A stretch of DNA of 64,000 nucleotides from AP-15 sp963700185 (lineage in GTDB: Bacteria > Pseudomonadota > Alphaproteobacteria > ATCC43930 > CGMCC-115725). The notes under the pieces were generated by a model that did not search any database, was not told where the DNA came from, and saw only the letters and a program-made list of their open reading frames with translations. A program made the translations under genes and the position numbers. Positions 53,868 through 63,319 of the stretch are shown one piece after another. The stretch is taken from the NCBI GenBank assembly GCA_963700185.1, contig CAVOWP010000004.1, positions 1-64,000 of the forward strand. The letters run 5' to 3'. Every line of letters starts with the position of its first letter. The stretch's first letter is position 1.

Positions 53868-56168
53868 ATGAACCAAACGCCCATGCCCCCCTCTCCCCGC
53901 CCGCTCCCGCACAGCTCGCATTGGGGCGCCTTCTCGGTGCTGGTCCGCGAGGGCGGCGTCGAAATCGTGCCGCATCCGCGCGACCCCAACCCGTCGCCGC
54001 TGCTCGGCAACATCCCCGCCTCGGTGTCGCACCGCGCGCGGATCGCCCGGCCGATGGTCCGGCGCGGCTGGCTCGAAGGCGGTCCCCGGACCGATCGCGG
54101 GCGAGGACGGGACACGTTCGTCCCGGTGGACTGGCCGCGCGCGCTCGATCTCGTCGCGGCGGAATTGCGCCGGGTTTACGCGGCGCCTGGCCCGCGCGCG
54201 GTCTTCGGCGGCTCCTATGGCTGGGCGAGCGCCGGCCGCTTCCACGACGCGCCGCGCCAGTTGCACCGGTTTCTCAATGTGGCCGGCGGCTATGTCCGTT
54301 CGGTGGGCAGCTACAGCTCGGGGGCCGCATCGGTGATCCTGCCGCACGTCATCGGCCCGCAGGAGGGCGTGGCCGGCAACAACGTCAGCTGGGACGAGCT
54401 GGTCGAGCATAGCGCGCTGGTGCTGGCCTTTGGCGGCATGGCGCTGAAGAACAACGATGTCGGCGGTGGCGGGACCAGCGAGCACATTGCGCAAGGCCGG
54501 CTGCGCGCCGCCCGCAGCCGTGGCGCCGAATTCCATCTGATCGGCCCGCTTCGCGACGATTTGCCGGCCGACGCCGAGGCGATCTGGCACCCGATCCGTC
54601 CCGGCACGGACGTAGCGCTGATGCTCGGCATCGCGCATACGCTGGTGACGGAAGGCCTGCTCCACTGCGAATTCCTCGAGCGCTACTGCGTCGGCTACGA
54701 GATCTTCGAGGCCTACCTCCTCGGCCGCGACGACGGTCAGCCAAAGGATGCCGACTGGGCGGCCGCAATTTGCGGCATGCCTGCGGATGAAATCACCGGA
54801 TTGGCGCGACATGCCGCCGCCCGGCGCACTCTGATCACGTGCTCCCAATCACTGCAGCGCGCCGAGCATGGCGAGCAGCCGGTCTGGATGGGCGTTGTGC
54901 TGGCGGCGATGCTCGGCCAGATCGGATTGCCGGGCGGCGGTTTCGCCTATGCGTTGGGATCGACCTCGAACACCGGAAAGCCGCCATTGGCGGTGCCGCT
55001 TCCGACATTGCCGATCGAGCGCAACGGCGTTGCCGATTTCATCCCGGTGGCGCGCATCGCCGACATGCTGCTCAATCCGGGAGCACCGTTCGACTTCAAC
55101 GGCCAGCGGCTCACTTATCCCGACATCAAGCTGGTCTATTGGGCTGGCGGCAACCCGTTCCATCATCATCAGGATCTGAACCGGCTGCGCGACGCCTTTG
55201 CGCGGCCGGACACCGTCATCGTGCATGAATCCGCGTGGACCGCGACCGCGCGGCACGCCGATATCGTATTGCCGGCAACCGTCACCTTGGAGCGCGAGGA
55301 CATCGGCGGCTCGCCTGGCGATCCGCTGCTGGTGGCGATGCACCGGGCGGTGCCCGCTTATGTCGAGGCGCGCGACGATCACGACATTTTTTCTGGCTTG
55401 GCGGAGCGTCTCGGCATTGCCGAGCGCTTCACCGAGGGCCGCTCGGCACGCGAGTGGCTGCGGCACCTCTACGAGCCGACGCGACGCGCGCTGTTGGAGC
55501 ATCGGGCGGAGGCTCCCGAGTTCGACAAGTTCTGGGAAGCGGGCGAGCTGGTACTGCCGACCCTGCCTTGGGACGGGGGAATCGTTCGGTCATTCCGCCG
55601 TGATCCCGTGGCAGCGCCCTTGCCGACGCCGAGCGGCAGGATCGAGATCGCGTCCGCGAGGATTGCGGACTTCGGTTACCCGGACTGCCCCGGACATCCG
55701 AGCTGGGTCCCGCCCACGGAGGACCCAAATTCGCGTTTTCCGCTGCAGCTCGTCGCCAACCAGCCGGCGACCCGCCTGCACAGTCAATTGGATTTCGGCG
55801 CCACCAGCCTCAAATCAAAGATCAAAGACCGCGAGCCGGTCCGCATCCATCCGCAAGACGCCGCGGCGCGAGGCATTGGCGGCGGCGACATTGTCCGCCT
55901 CTACAATGATCGCGGAGCGTGCCTCGCCGCCGCGGTGCTGAGCGAGGCATTGCGCCCCGGTGTCGTCCAGCTCTCGACCGGAGCCTGGTACGACCCCGAG
56001 GACCCCGGCAGCGAGAAACCGATGTGCGTGCACGGCAACCCGAATGTGCTGACGCGCGACACGGGCACATCGAAGCTGGCGCAAGGCTGCACCGGACAGC
56101 TCACTGTAATCGAGATCGAGCGGTTCGAGGGCCCATTACCTCCGGTAAAGGCGTTCGATCCGCCGTGA
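53868..56168 (+). CDS. Molybdopterin oxidoreductase, BisC/TorZ type
   Basis: A 766-residue DMSO-reductase-family enzyme with a bis-MGD molybdenum cofactor. The N-terminus HWGAFSVLVREGGVEIVPHPRDPNPSPLLGNIP lacks the Cys motif for an Fe-S cluster. FGGSYGWASAGRFHDAPRQLHRFLN gives the likely Mo ligand Ser116, as in biotin sulfoxide or TMAO reductases. Other family marks are WHPIRPGTDVALMLGIAHTLVTEGL and YWAGGNPFHHHQDLNRL. No Tat signal is seen, so it is probably cytosolic (BisC-like), reducing or oxidising sulfoxides or N-oxides. Two in-frame ATGs (residue 1 or 6) are possible. Confidence 0.92.
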   Translation: MNQTPMPPSPRPLPHSSHWGAFSVLVREGGVEIVPHPRDPNPSPLLGNIPASVSHRARIARPMVRRGWLEGGPRTDRGRGRDTFVPVDWPRALDLVAAELRRVYAAPGPRAVFGGSYGWASAGRFHDAPRQLHRFLNVAGGYVRSVGSYSSGAASVILPHVIGPQEGVAGNNVSWDELVEHSALVLAFGGMALKNNDVGGGGTSEHIAQGRLRAARSRGAEFHLIGPLRDDLPADAEAIWHPIRPGTDVALMLGIAHTLVTEGLLHCEFLERYCVGYEIFEAYLLGRDDGQPKDADWAAAICGMPADEITGLARHAAARRTLITCSQSLQRAEHGEQPVWMGVVLAAMLGQIGLPGGGFAYALGSTSNTGKPPLAVPLPTLPIERNGVADFIPVARIADMLLNPGAPFDFNGQRLTYPDIKLVYWAGGNPFHHHQDLNRLRDAFARPDTVIVHESAWTATARHADIVLPATVTLEREDIGGSPGDPLLVAMHRAVPAYVEARDDHDIFSGLAERLGIAERFTEGRSAREWLRHLYEPTRRALLEHRAEAPEFDKFWEAGELVLPTLPWDGGIVRSFRRDPVAAPLPTPSGRIEIASARIADFGYPDCPGHPSWVPPTEDPNSRFPLQLVANQPATRLHSQLDFGATSLKSKIKDREPVRIHPQDAAARGIGGGDIVRLYNDRGACLAAAVLSEALRPGVVQLSTGAWYDPEDPGSEKPMCVHGNPNVLTRDTGTSKLAQGCTGQLTVIEIERFEGPLPPVKAFDPP

Positions 56169-56196
56169 GGTTTCTCGGATGAACGATCGCGGAGGG

Positions 56197-56817
56197 TCAG
56201 CGCGATCCAGTTAAAGCGGTAATCTCGGTCACCAGCGCATCGGTGCAGCTCTGGCGGCAGTAGCCGCGGATGCCGATCAACGACTGTTCGTGGCGCTCTG
56301 CGCTGGTAGTGGTGCAGCCGTCGGCGACGAGGGTTACCAGATAGCCGAGATCGCAGGCGTCGCGCACCGCGCTTTCGACGCATTGGTCGGTCATTAGACC
56401 GGTGATGATTAGCGATCGTATTCTGAGATTGCGCAAGACGTAATCGATATTGGTCGAGATGAAGACGCTGCTCGACGTCTTGCGGAATATCATCTCGTCA
56501 TCGGCCGGCGCGATCCCGTCGACGACGTGCGCCTCCCGCGATCCGCGCGGCACGTCGATGCCCGAGATCTTGTAGTCGAGGCTGCGGTCGCGGCCGTCCC
56601 GGGTCATGTTCTCGATCACCGAATACATGACCTCGATGCCGCTGCTCCGGCAGGCGGTCTGCAGGCGCCTGATATTGGGAAGCACGCCGTCACGCAAGCT
56701 CCGGCGGAAATATTCGGCTTTCCCGACCTCTGCCCTGACGCAGTAGTTCTGCACATCGATGACTAGCAACACCGCGTGCGCTGGGTCGATCGGCACCTCG
56801 CGGCTCAGTGCGCTCAT
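56197..56817 (-). CDS. Isochorismatase-like cysteine hydrolase
   Basis: A 206-residue hydrolase with the family triad Asp21 (LLVIDVQNYC), Lys113 (IFRKTSSSVFISTNIDYVLRN) and Cys146 (GLMTDQCVESAVRDACDLGYLVTLVADGC). Likely a nicotinamidase-type or amidohydrolase activity on a small amide. The ATG at 56817 overlaps the stop of the upstream gene by four bases, and it is the last gene of a minus-strand operon. Confidence 0.9.
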   Translation of the reverse strand: MSALSREVPIDPAHAVLLVIDVQNYCVRAEVGKAEYFRRSLRDGVLPNIRRLQTACRSSGIEVMYSVIENMTRDGRDRSLDYKISGIDVPRGSREAHVVDGIAPADDEMIFRKTSSSVFISTNIDYVLRNLRIRSLIITGLMTDQCVESAVRDACDLGYLVTLVADGCTTTSAERHEQSLIGIRGYCRQSCTDALVTEITALTGSR

Positions 56818-57591
56818 CGGCGCAGGATTTCGGCATAGGCGGCGGGCAGCAGCCGGGCAAGGCGCTCGGCCCATTCCCTTTGGCCGGCCGGCTCCGTGAT
56901 CAGATCCTGGCGGATCTCGATCTCGACATGCGGCAGCCCGCGCCGCTCGCCATGCACCGGGACGGTGTAGTCCGTTAAATCACTGACTTGATACGGCTCG
57001 TTCTCGCCGACCATCAGGTCGCCTTCGGCACGCAAGAGTTCGGCGAGAGCATGCGCCAGCCGCGGGTCGCGGTTGAACAACACCGCTACATGCCATGGCC
57101 GCGAGACGCCTTTGAAGACGGGGGTGAAGCTGTGCAGCGCCACCAGCGCCGAAGCGCGTCCCGCCGCCGCGCGGCGGTCGAGGGCCGCCGCTATTGCATT
57201 GTGATAGGGGCGGAAGATTGCGTCGACCCGGGCGGCCCGCTCAGCCTCGTCGAGGCTGCGGTTGCCTGGAATCTCGGTGGTTTCGCTGATCTCCGGTATC
57301 GAGCTCGGAACATCGGGGTCGCGGTTGCAGTCGATCACCAGGCGCGAATAGGTCTGCAGGATCACCGCCGCGTTCAACAGGCGAGAAAGCTCCCGCCCGA
57401 CGGCGCCGATGCCGATATCCCATGCGATGTGCCGCAGCGTCTCGGCTTCCGGCAGGCCGAGCCTGCCGAGCCGGCGGGGAAAGGCGCGCCCCGCATGCTC
57501 GCAGGTGAGAAAGAAAACCGAATCTCCTGAACTCGTTCTCCAACATCACCGGGCTAGGTTCGTCGGGGTCGAGCAGCGCTGCCTCGGTCAT
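56814..57591 (-). pseudogene. N-formylglutamate amidohydrolase family protein, one frameshift
   Basis: A protein of about 258 residues of the FGase fold: after restoring the frame it reads SVFFLTCEHAGRAFPRRLGRLGLPEAETLRHIAWDIGIGAVGRELSRLLNAAVILQTYSRLVIDCNRDPD, with ALVALHSFTPVFKG and PHVEIEIRQDLITE later, all typical of this zinc hydrolase family. One extra base at 57530-57531 separates the short N-terminus (MTEAALLDPDEPSPVMLENE) from the rest. It is embedded between the GS-like and isochorismatase-like genes with overlapping ends. Confidence 0.85.
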
Positions 57592-57596
57592 TGTCG

Positions 57597-58868
57597 TCAA
57601 TAAACCTCGGCGTAGCGGGCGCAGAGTTCGGCCGGCGACAGCCCCGCCATTTTTTCTGCTTCGACGCGCTTGAACCGCATGTAGGCATCGAAATTGGTGG
57701 GACCGAACCAGCCGGCCACCGTCTTGTTGGCGGCGAGCCGGTCGAGCGCCTCCGGAAGAGAGTGGGGCAGGTGCTTCGGCGCGCCCGATGTCGGCAACTC
57801 CAGGCCACGGCGGAGCCCGTCGACGCCTGCGAAGATCACCGCCCCGAGGGCAAGGTAGGGGCTCGCCGCGGCGTCGGTGGCGCGGAACTCGAGGTGGAAC
57901 TGGCGCGTCACCTCGCTCGGAGTCGCGGCAGCGAAGGTCGGACAGATGCGCAGGGTGGCGGCGCGGTCCTGGCGCACCAGATCGATGACGGTCGGCGCCC
58001 AGGCATTTGGCGTTAACCGAAGATAGGAAACCGGCGAGGGCGCGGTTATCGCGCAGATCGCGGGCATATGGTGTAAGACGCCGGCACAGAAGTGCTGCGC
58101 CGGTTTGCTGAGCTCCATCGGCTCGTCGGGGGCGTGGGTCGCCGACCGGCCCGCGGCGTCGATGAAGCTCATATGAATGTGCACGCCGTTGCCGACGAGC
58201 TCAGGGTCGGGCTTTGGCGAAAAAATCACGCGGTGCCCCAGCCGATGCGCGGTGGCGCGCGCCATCTCGCGCGTGACGACCGCATGATCGGCGGCGGTCA
58301 GCGCCGGTTGCGGCATGACCGTCACCTCGAACTGGCGCGGGCCGTATTCGGCGAGAAACGTGTCGGGAACCACCCCGGCGGCGCGCAACGCGGCGGTGAA
58401 GGCCTCGCCGAAACCGTCCTGCCGGCGAAAGGCCCCGAGCGCGTAAGCGTCGCCGGCTATCTCGGATACGCCGGTGTAGAGGAATTCCTGCTCGAACGCC
58501 GCCACTAGCCGCAGACTCGCCACGTCGTCGAGTTGCTTGACGGCGCGCCGCAGAAAATCCCGCGGGCAGCATTCCCATGGGCTGCCGTCGGTATTGCAGA
58601 TGTCGCCCAAAAAGAAATGCTCGATCGCCGACCCGTCGGCGAAATCGACCCGCACCTCGACCGCGGGGTCGGGCACGATCATGAAGTCTCCGGCGGTGCC
58701 GAAAGGCGTATCCCAGATCGGCCCGAACGGCGACATCATCAGATTGCTGCCGGTCCAGCCGACACCCTTCTTCAGCCGCGCCGTCAGCTCGCGCGCCGGA
58801 AAGCCCTTGCCGCGCACCAGCCCCGAGATGTCGCAAGTCGCAACAAAGACAAGCTCTTCCCGGATCAT
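57597..58868 (-). CDS. Glutamine synthetase family protein (gamma-glutamyl ligase type)
   Basis: A 423-residue GS-fold ligase: VAAFEQEFLYTG (metal Glu), RQFEVTVMPQPALTAADHAVVTREMARATAHRLG, NGVHIHMSFIDAAGRSATH (active-site region), SYLRLTPNAWAP and FHLEFRATDAAASPYLALGAVIFAG. It lacks the length and order of GlnA and fits the GSIII/PuuA-like gamma-glutamyl-amine ligases. The ATG at 58868 overlaps the LLM stop by four bases. It probably acts in a pathway with the neighbouring amidohydrolases. Confidence 0.88.
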   Translation of the reverse strand: MIREELVFVATCDISGLVRGKGFPARELTARLKKGVGWTGSNLMMSPFGPIWDTPFGTAGDFMIVPDPAVEVRVDFADGSAIEHFFLGDICNTDGSPWECCPRDFLRRAVKQLDDVASLRLVAAFEQEFLYTGVSEIAGDAYALGAFRRQDGFGEAFTAALRAAGVVPDTFLAEYGPRQFEVTVMPQPALTAADHAVVTREMARATAHRLGHRVIFSPKPDPELVGNGVHIHMSFIDAAGRSATHAPDEPMELSKPAQHFCAGVLHHMPAICAITAPSPVSYLRLTPNAWAPTVIDLVRQDRAATLRICPTFAAATPSEVTRQFHLEFRATDAAASPYLALGAVIFAGVDGLRRGLELPTSGAPKHLPHSLPEALDRLAANKTVAGWFGPTNFDAYMRFKRVEAEKMAGLSPAELCARYAEVY

Positions 58869-59710
58869 GCCACCGCCAAAGGTGCGTAGCGGTCCAGGAG
58901 TTGCAGGATCTCGTCGCGGCTCAGATCGGGGATTTCGAGTAGTGCCTCGGCAATGCCGGCTCGGCGGTATTCGGCGAGGACCGCCTCGTCGGGCGACGCA
59001 CGGAACACCGAGATCATCAAGGATTTGGGATCGCGCCCTTTGGTCTCGGCCATCCGACGCAGGCGCTCGACAGCGCTCTTGGCGGTGAAGTCGCCGACCG
59101 GGCGCGGGATCCAGCCGTCGCAATAGTCGACGATGCGGCGCAAGGTGTAGTCAGTCTCGCCACCCAACAGGATCGGCGGGTGCGGGCGCTGGGCCGGCTT
59201 CGGCTTCGGCCACGACCACATCGGGTCGAAATTCACGAACTCGCCGTGGAAGGAGGCCTCCTCCTCGGTCCACAGCGCTTTCATCGCCAGAATGCGCTCG
59301 CGCATCAGCTTGAATCGGGTCTCGTAACGGGCGCCGTGGTTCTCCATTTCCTCGACGTTCCACCCACCGCCGATGCCGAAGATGAAACGGCCGCCCGACA
59401 ACTGGTCGAGGCTGGCGACGCATTTCGCCGTGACGATCGGGTCGCGTTCCGGGATCAGGCAGATGCCGGTGCCGACCAGCAGTTTCTTGGTCGCCGCCGC
59501 GGCAAACGAGAGCCCCACAAACGGGTCATGGGTATGCGAGTACTTCTTCGGCAACTCGCCGCCGCCCGGGAAGGGGGTGCGCCGGCTGGTTGGGATGTGG
59601 GTGTGCTCCGGCACGTAGAGCGAGCCAAAGCCGCGCTCTTCGAGCGCCCGCGCCAGTTCGACGATGTCGATGCCGTAGTCGGTCGGGAAATAGAAAACGC
59701 CTACCCGCAT
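58865..59710 (-). CDS. LLM-class F420-dependent oxidoreductase (TIGR03619-like)
   Basis: A 281-residue luciferase-like protein: MRVGVFYFPTDYGIDIVELARALEERGFGSLYVPEHTHIPTSRRTPFPGGGELPKKYSHTHDPFVGLSFAAAATKKLLVGTGI, LDQLSGGRFIFGIGGGWNVEEMENHGA and HPPILLGGETDYTLRRIVDYCDGWIP. This N-terminus and the GGGWN element fit the TIGR03619 group. First gene of the operon, with GGAGAGG upstream of the ATG. Cofactor choice (F420 or FMN) is inferred. Confidence 0.9.
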   Translation of the reverse strand: MRVGVFYFPTDYGIDIVELARALEERGFGSLYVPEHTHIPTSRRTPFPGGGELPKKYSHTHDPFVGLSFAAAATKKLLVGTGICLIPERDPIVTAKCVASLDQLSGGRFIFGIGGGWNVEEMENHGARYETRFKLMRERILAMKALWTEEEASFHGEFVNFDPMWSWPKPKPAQRPHPPILLGGETDYTLRRIVDYCDGWIPRPVGDFTAKSAVERLRRMAETKGRDPKSLMISVFRASPDEAVLAEYRRAGIAEALLEIPDLSRDEILQLLDRYAPLAVA

Positions 59711-59782
59711 GATTCCTCTCCGGGTCCGGTGGTTGTCGGCTAGGATGACATAGTTACGAAAGTTCGACCATGGAGGAGAGCC

Positions 59783-60628
59783 ATGCCGGTCGCGACTGTC
59801 CGCGGTGTCGAAATCAACTACGAAGTGCTCGGTGAGCGCGGGCCATGGGTGGCGCTGCAGCCGGGCGGCCGGCGCGCCCTTGCAGGGGTTAAATCGCTCG
59901 GCGAGAAGCTCGCCGAGGCCGGCTGCCGAGTGCTGGTTTATGACCGGCGCAATTGCGGCGCCTCCGGCGTCTCGTTCGACGGTGGAAATTCCGAGAACGA
60001 GATCTGGGCCGAGGACCTCCGCGCTCTGTTGTCACAGCTCGACGCGCTTCCAGCGTATATCGGCGGCAGCTCGTCGGGGTGCCGCCTGGCGTTGTTGTTG
60101 GCGCTGCGCCATCCGGCCGATGTGCGCGGCCTATTGCTGTGGCGGGTGACGGGCGGTGCCTATGCGGCGCAGCGCCTGGTCGAGAATTACTACACGAGTT
60201 TCATCAATGCGGCCCAGCAAGGCGGCATGGAGGCGGTGTGCCTGACCGAGCATTTCGTCGAGGTGATCGCCGCCAACCCGGCGAACCGCGCGCGACTGAC
60301 GGCGCTCGACCCGCAGCGCTTTACCGCTGTCATGGAAGAGTGGCGGCGCGCCTTCAACGAAGGGGCGCATCATCCCGTTATAGGACTGAGCCCTACTGAG
60401 CTGCGCTCGCTCACGATGCCGGCCTGCATCAGTCCCGGCAACGACCGGGTGCACCCACGCCAGCCCGGTCAGGCGGCGCATCGGCTGATGCCGAACAGCG
60501 AATATCACGAGGTTCTGACCGAGGACCGTCCCGATCTCGATGTCGCGCTCGAGGACTGGAACGCCAAGGAGGGTCTGTTGGCGGCCATCTTTATCGATTT
60601 CCTCAGGCGAGCCGAGCGCCGCGGCTGA
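59783..60628 (+). CDS. Alpha/beta hydrolase
   Basis: A 281-residue hydrolase: GVEINYEVLGERGPWVALQPGGRRALAGV (oxyanion loop), VLVYDRRNCGASG, and the elbow YIGGSSSGCRLALLLALRHP with Ser97 as nucleophile, so it differs from the Cys-type hydrolases nearby. Late Asp and His are in SPGNDRVHPRQPGQ. GGAGGAG precedes the ATG. Substrate unknown. Confidence 0.9.
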   Translation: MPVATVRGVEINYEVLGERGPWVALQPGGRRALAGVKSLGEKLAEAGCRVLVYDRRNCGASGVSFDGGNSENEIWAEDLRALLSQLDALPAYIGGSSSGCRLALLLALRHPADVRGLLLWRVTGGAYAAQRLVENYYTSFINAAQQGGMEAVCLTEHFVEVIAANPANRARLTALDPQRFTAVMEEWRRAFNEGAHHPVIGLSPTELRSLTMPACISPGNDRVHPRQPGQAAHRLMPNSEYHEVLTEDRPDLDVALEDWNAKEGLLAAIFIDFLRRAERRG

Positions 60629-60635
60629 GCTCGCA

Positions 60636-60836
60636 TCAAAGATGGCCCGTGATTGTTGGGAAAGGTGCGCTGACGAAATCCCCGATCTGAGTAATAAGGG
60701 CAACAAAGGCCATCGCGAGCAGCGCGACGATCAGAGTGTATTCGATCGCGGTAACCCCGCGTTGATCCGGGATCAGAGCGAGTACCGCCCCGGCCCTACC
60801 CTTGATCCGGTGCTGCCAGAGTGGAGGGCCGCACAT
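60636..60836 (-). CDS. Flp-type type IVb pilin
   Basis: A 66-residue prepilin. After a basic leader, DQRG-VTAIEYTLIVALLAMAFVALI contains the cleavage Gly, the Glu at +5 and the hydrophobic stem of Flp pilins. It is processed by a TadV/CpaA-type peptidase and assembled by the tad system, none of which is in the window. CGGAGAC precedes the ATG. Confidence 0.88.
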   Translation of the reverse strand: MCGPPLWQHRIKGRAGAVLALIPDQRGVTAIEYTLIVALLAMAFVALITQIGDFVSAPFPTITGHL

Positions 60837-61040
60837 CGCTGTCTCCGTTGACAATCGGTGTAGCCGATCCTGGCGCGCAATTCGTAGCAAACGGTTAAGC
60901 CGCGCGAGCAGCCGCCCGGCTCATGTCGGCGGCTCATGTCGAATGCACCACGGTTAATCCTTCCCTAACCCACCTTCCTTATTGGTGGCCGCCTCCCGCG
61001 GCGAGCGCCGATCCGGCCGAAGCCGTCCATCGGAGAGGCC

Positions 61041-62268
61041 GTGAAAACTACCGCGCTCCGCTTTCTTGACGTTCTCGGCGGCGCGCTCGACCGCAATCGC
61101 GTACTCACCTATTGCCGAAATCCTGCTCGCGGCCGAGACAGCGGTGTTTCTTTTTCTCGTTGCCGGAACCCATGGGCTGATCGTGCCGCTCGCCGGGCCG
61201 ACCAGCACCGATTTCGTCAGCTTTTATGCGGCCGGAGCCCTGGCCGATTCCGGTAGCCCGGAACTGGCCTACGACCAGGCCGCCCATGACGCCGCGGAAC
61301 AGCACGCCACCGCGGCCGGAATCGAGTACCGGTTCTTCTACTACCCGCCGGTCTTCCTGCTGCTGTGCGCCGCGCTCGCCCGTCTGCCGTATCTCGCGGC
61401 GTTCCTGGTGTTCGAGGTGGCGACGCTCGCCCTCTGCCTGATCGTGATGCGGGAGATTTTGGCCGAGCGCGGCTGGTCGGCGATCATCCCGGTATTGGCG
61501 TTCCCGGCAGCCTTCTGGGCGATCGGCCTGGGGCAGAATTCGTTTCTGACGGCGGCATTGTTCGGCGCCGGCACGTTGTGGATCGACCGCCGGCCCATTC
61601 TTGCCGGGTTTTGTTTTGGGGCGCTCTGCTACAAGCCGCATTTCGCGCTCCTCGTCCCAGTGGCGTTGCTCGCCGGACGCGAATGGCGCGCTCTCGGCGC
61701 GGCTTTCGGATCGGCGGCAATACTCTGCGGGTTGTCCTTGATCGTATTCGGCTGGGCGACCTGGCAAGGTTTTCTCGCCGCCGCCGCGGGGTCGCACGCG
61801 ACCTACGCGTCTGGCCGCATCAATTTCGGCGGCCTCATCACCCCGTTTGGAGGCGTGCTACTGGTGGGCGGAACCCCGAATGCCGCTTATATGGCGCAGG
61901 CGGCGGCCACGCTCGGCGCGGGGTTCCTCGTAGTGCTCGTGTGGCGGCGGCGCGGGCTTCCGCTGCCGATCCGGGCAGCGACGCTTGCCGCAGCGACCCT
62001 CGTCGCAGTCCCGGTGGCCTTGATCTACGATTTGATGCTCGCAGCGGTCGCGGCGGCTTGGCTCGTCCGCGACCCGGCCGGGCTTGCCGGGTGGGAAAGG
62101 GTCGCGCTCGCAGCGGTGTTCGCGCTCTCCATGATGCCGCCCGGTCTCGCCGAGGCTTGGCGCGTGCCGGCCGGGCCGATCGTGGCCTTGGCCCTCCTCG
62201 CCTTGATTGCCGCCCGCGCTCTGGGCACCCTCTCCTCGATCGGCCGGGTCGGTGCAACTTTGGCGTGA
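61041..62268 (+). pseudogene. GT87-type integral membrane glycosyltransferase (DUF2029), one frameshift
   Basis: A polytopic protein of about 408 residues: ILLAAETAVFLFLVAGTHG, PTSTDFVSFYAAGALADSGSPELAYDQ (acidic loop), FFYYPPVFLLLCAALARLPYL, LGQNSFLTAALFGAGTLWIDRRPILAGFCFGALCYKPHFALLVPVALLAGREW. The D-F..FY and G..K...LL.P patterns are those of GT87/PimE-like mannosyltransferases using polyprenyl donors. One extra T at 61112-61113 separates the N-terminus MKTTALRFLDVLGGALDRNRVLTY from the rest. The GTG start follows GGAGAGG. Confidence 0.83.
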
Positions 62269-62364
62269 TCGGCGTGGTGCGCGCCCAAAAGCTTTTGGTC
62301 CTGGGCGGGATCGATTAGCATTCCGTCACCTGCCGCATTCTTTGCATCACGAAAGGACACCGAC

Positions 62365-63102
62365 ATGCCGAGTTTTGAGCACCACGGCGCGCGCATTTAT
62401 TACGAGGAGTTCGGCCAGGGTTTCCCGATCCTGACTTTTGCGCCGGCGGGGCTGCAGTCGGTCATCGACGTGTGGAGCCAGCCCTCGGCGCCAATCAACC
62501 CGACCACCGAGTTCGCAGACAAATTCCGTGTCATCGCGATGGATCAGCGCAATGCCGGCGGCCAGTCCCGCGCTCCGATCACCGCGCAGGATGGCTGGGA
62601 CAGCTACACCGCCGACCACATCGCCCTCCTCGACCATTTGCGCGTCGACCGGTGTCATCTCTACGGCCAATGCATCGGCGGGTCGTTCATCCTGAACCTG
62701 ATCGAGGCGCAGCCCCAGCGGGTCCAGAGCGCCGTGCTGGCGCAGCCGATCGGTCGCGTCGGCCCGATGGCGCCCGGCCGCCCCGCCCGGTTCAACGGCT
62801 GGGCGGAAACCCTCACCGACCACCCGGAGGCCACCCCGCAGGTGCTCGACGCGTTCTGCCACAACCTCTACGCCCCCGGTTTTGTCTATTGCGTCGATCG
62901 TGCCTTCGTCTCGAGGGTCCAGACACCATGCCTCGTGCTGGCCGGCAACGACGAAGCACATCCTTATCCGATCTCCGAGGAGCTCTCAAAGCTGCTCCCC
63001 AATTGCGAGTTCATCCCAGAGTGGAAGACCGGCGCGGCCCTGACCTCCGCGAAAGCCCGCGTCAAGGAGTTCCTGTCGAAGCACACGCCGGCCCGGGTGT
63101 AG
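62365..63102 (+). CDS. Alpha/beta hydrolase with Cys nucleophile
   Basis: A 245-residue hydrolase: HGARIYYEEFGQGFPILTFAPAGLQSV, DQRNAGGQSRAPI, DHIALLDHLRVDRCHLYGQCIGGSFILNLIEAQPQRV with elbow G-Q-Cys103-I-G. The late acid/His region is LVLAGNDEAHPYPISEELSKLLPNCEFIPEW. Third member of the family with 24144 and 33655, more diverged. AAAGGA precedes the ATG. Confidence 0.88.
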   Translation: MPSFEHHGARIYYEEFGQGFPILTFAPAGLQSVIDVWSQPSAPINPTTEFADKFRVIAMDQRNAGGQSRAPITAQDGWDSYTADHIALLDHLRVDRCHLYGQCIGGSFILNLIEAQPQRVQSAVLAQPIGRVGPMAPGRPARFNGWAETLTDHPEATPQVLDAFCHNLYAPGFVYCVDRAFVSRVQTPCLVLAGNDEAHPYPISEELSKLLPNCEFIPEWKTGAALTSAKARVKEFLSKHTPARV

Positions 63103-63319
63103 CCCGGCGGGGTTGCTAGCGTTCGTGCGGCATTCACTTTCTGGCGACTCTGCAAGGCTGGTCAGGAAGGGGTGATCTTTCGCGCAAGACGTCACGGAAG
63201 TAGGCGGCGCGTCTTACGTCCTAATCGGCCAAATGCTCGGTCGACACTTCGATCGCCCATATGTCGTCCTGGTGGAACAGGAGGTGAGCTGCGTTATCGT
63301 TATGTCACCGCATACGGGA

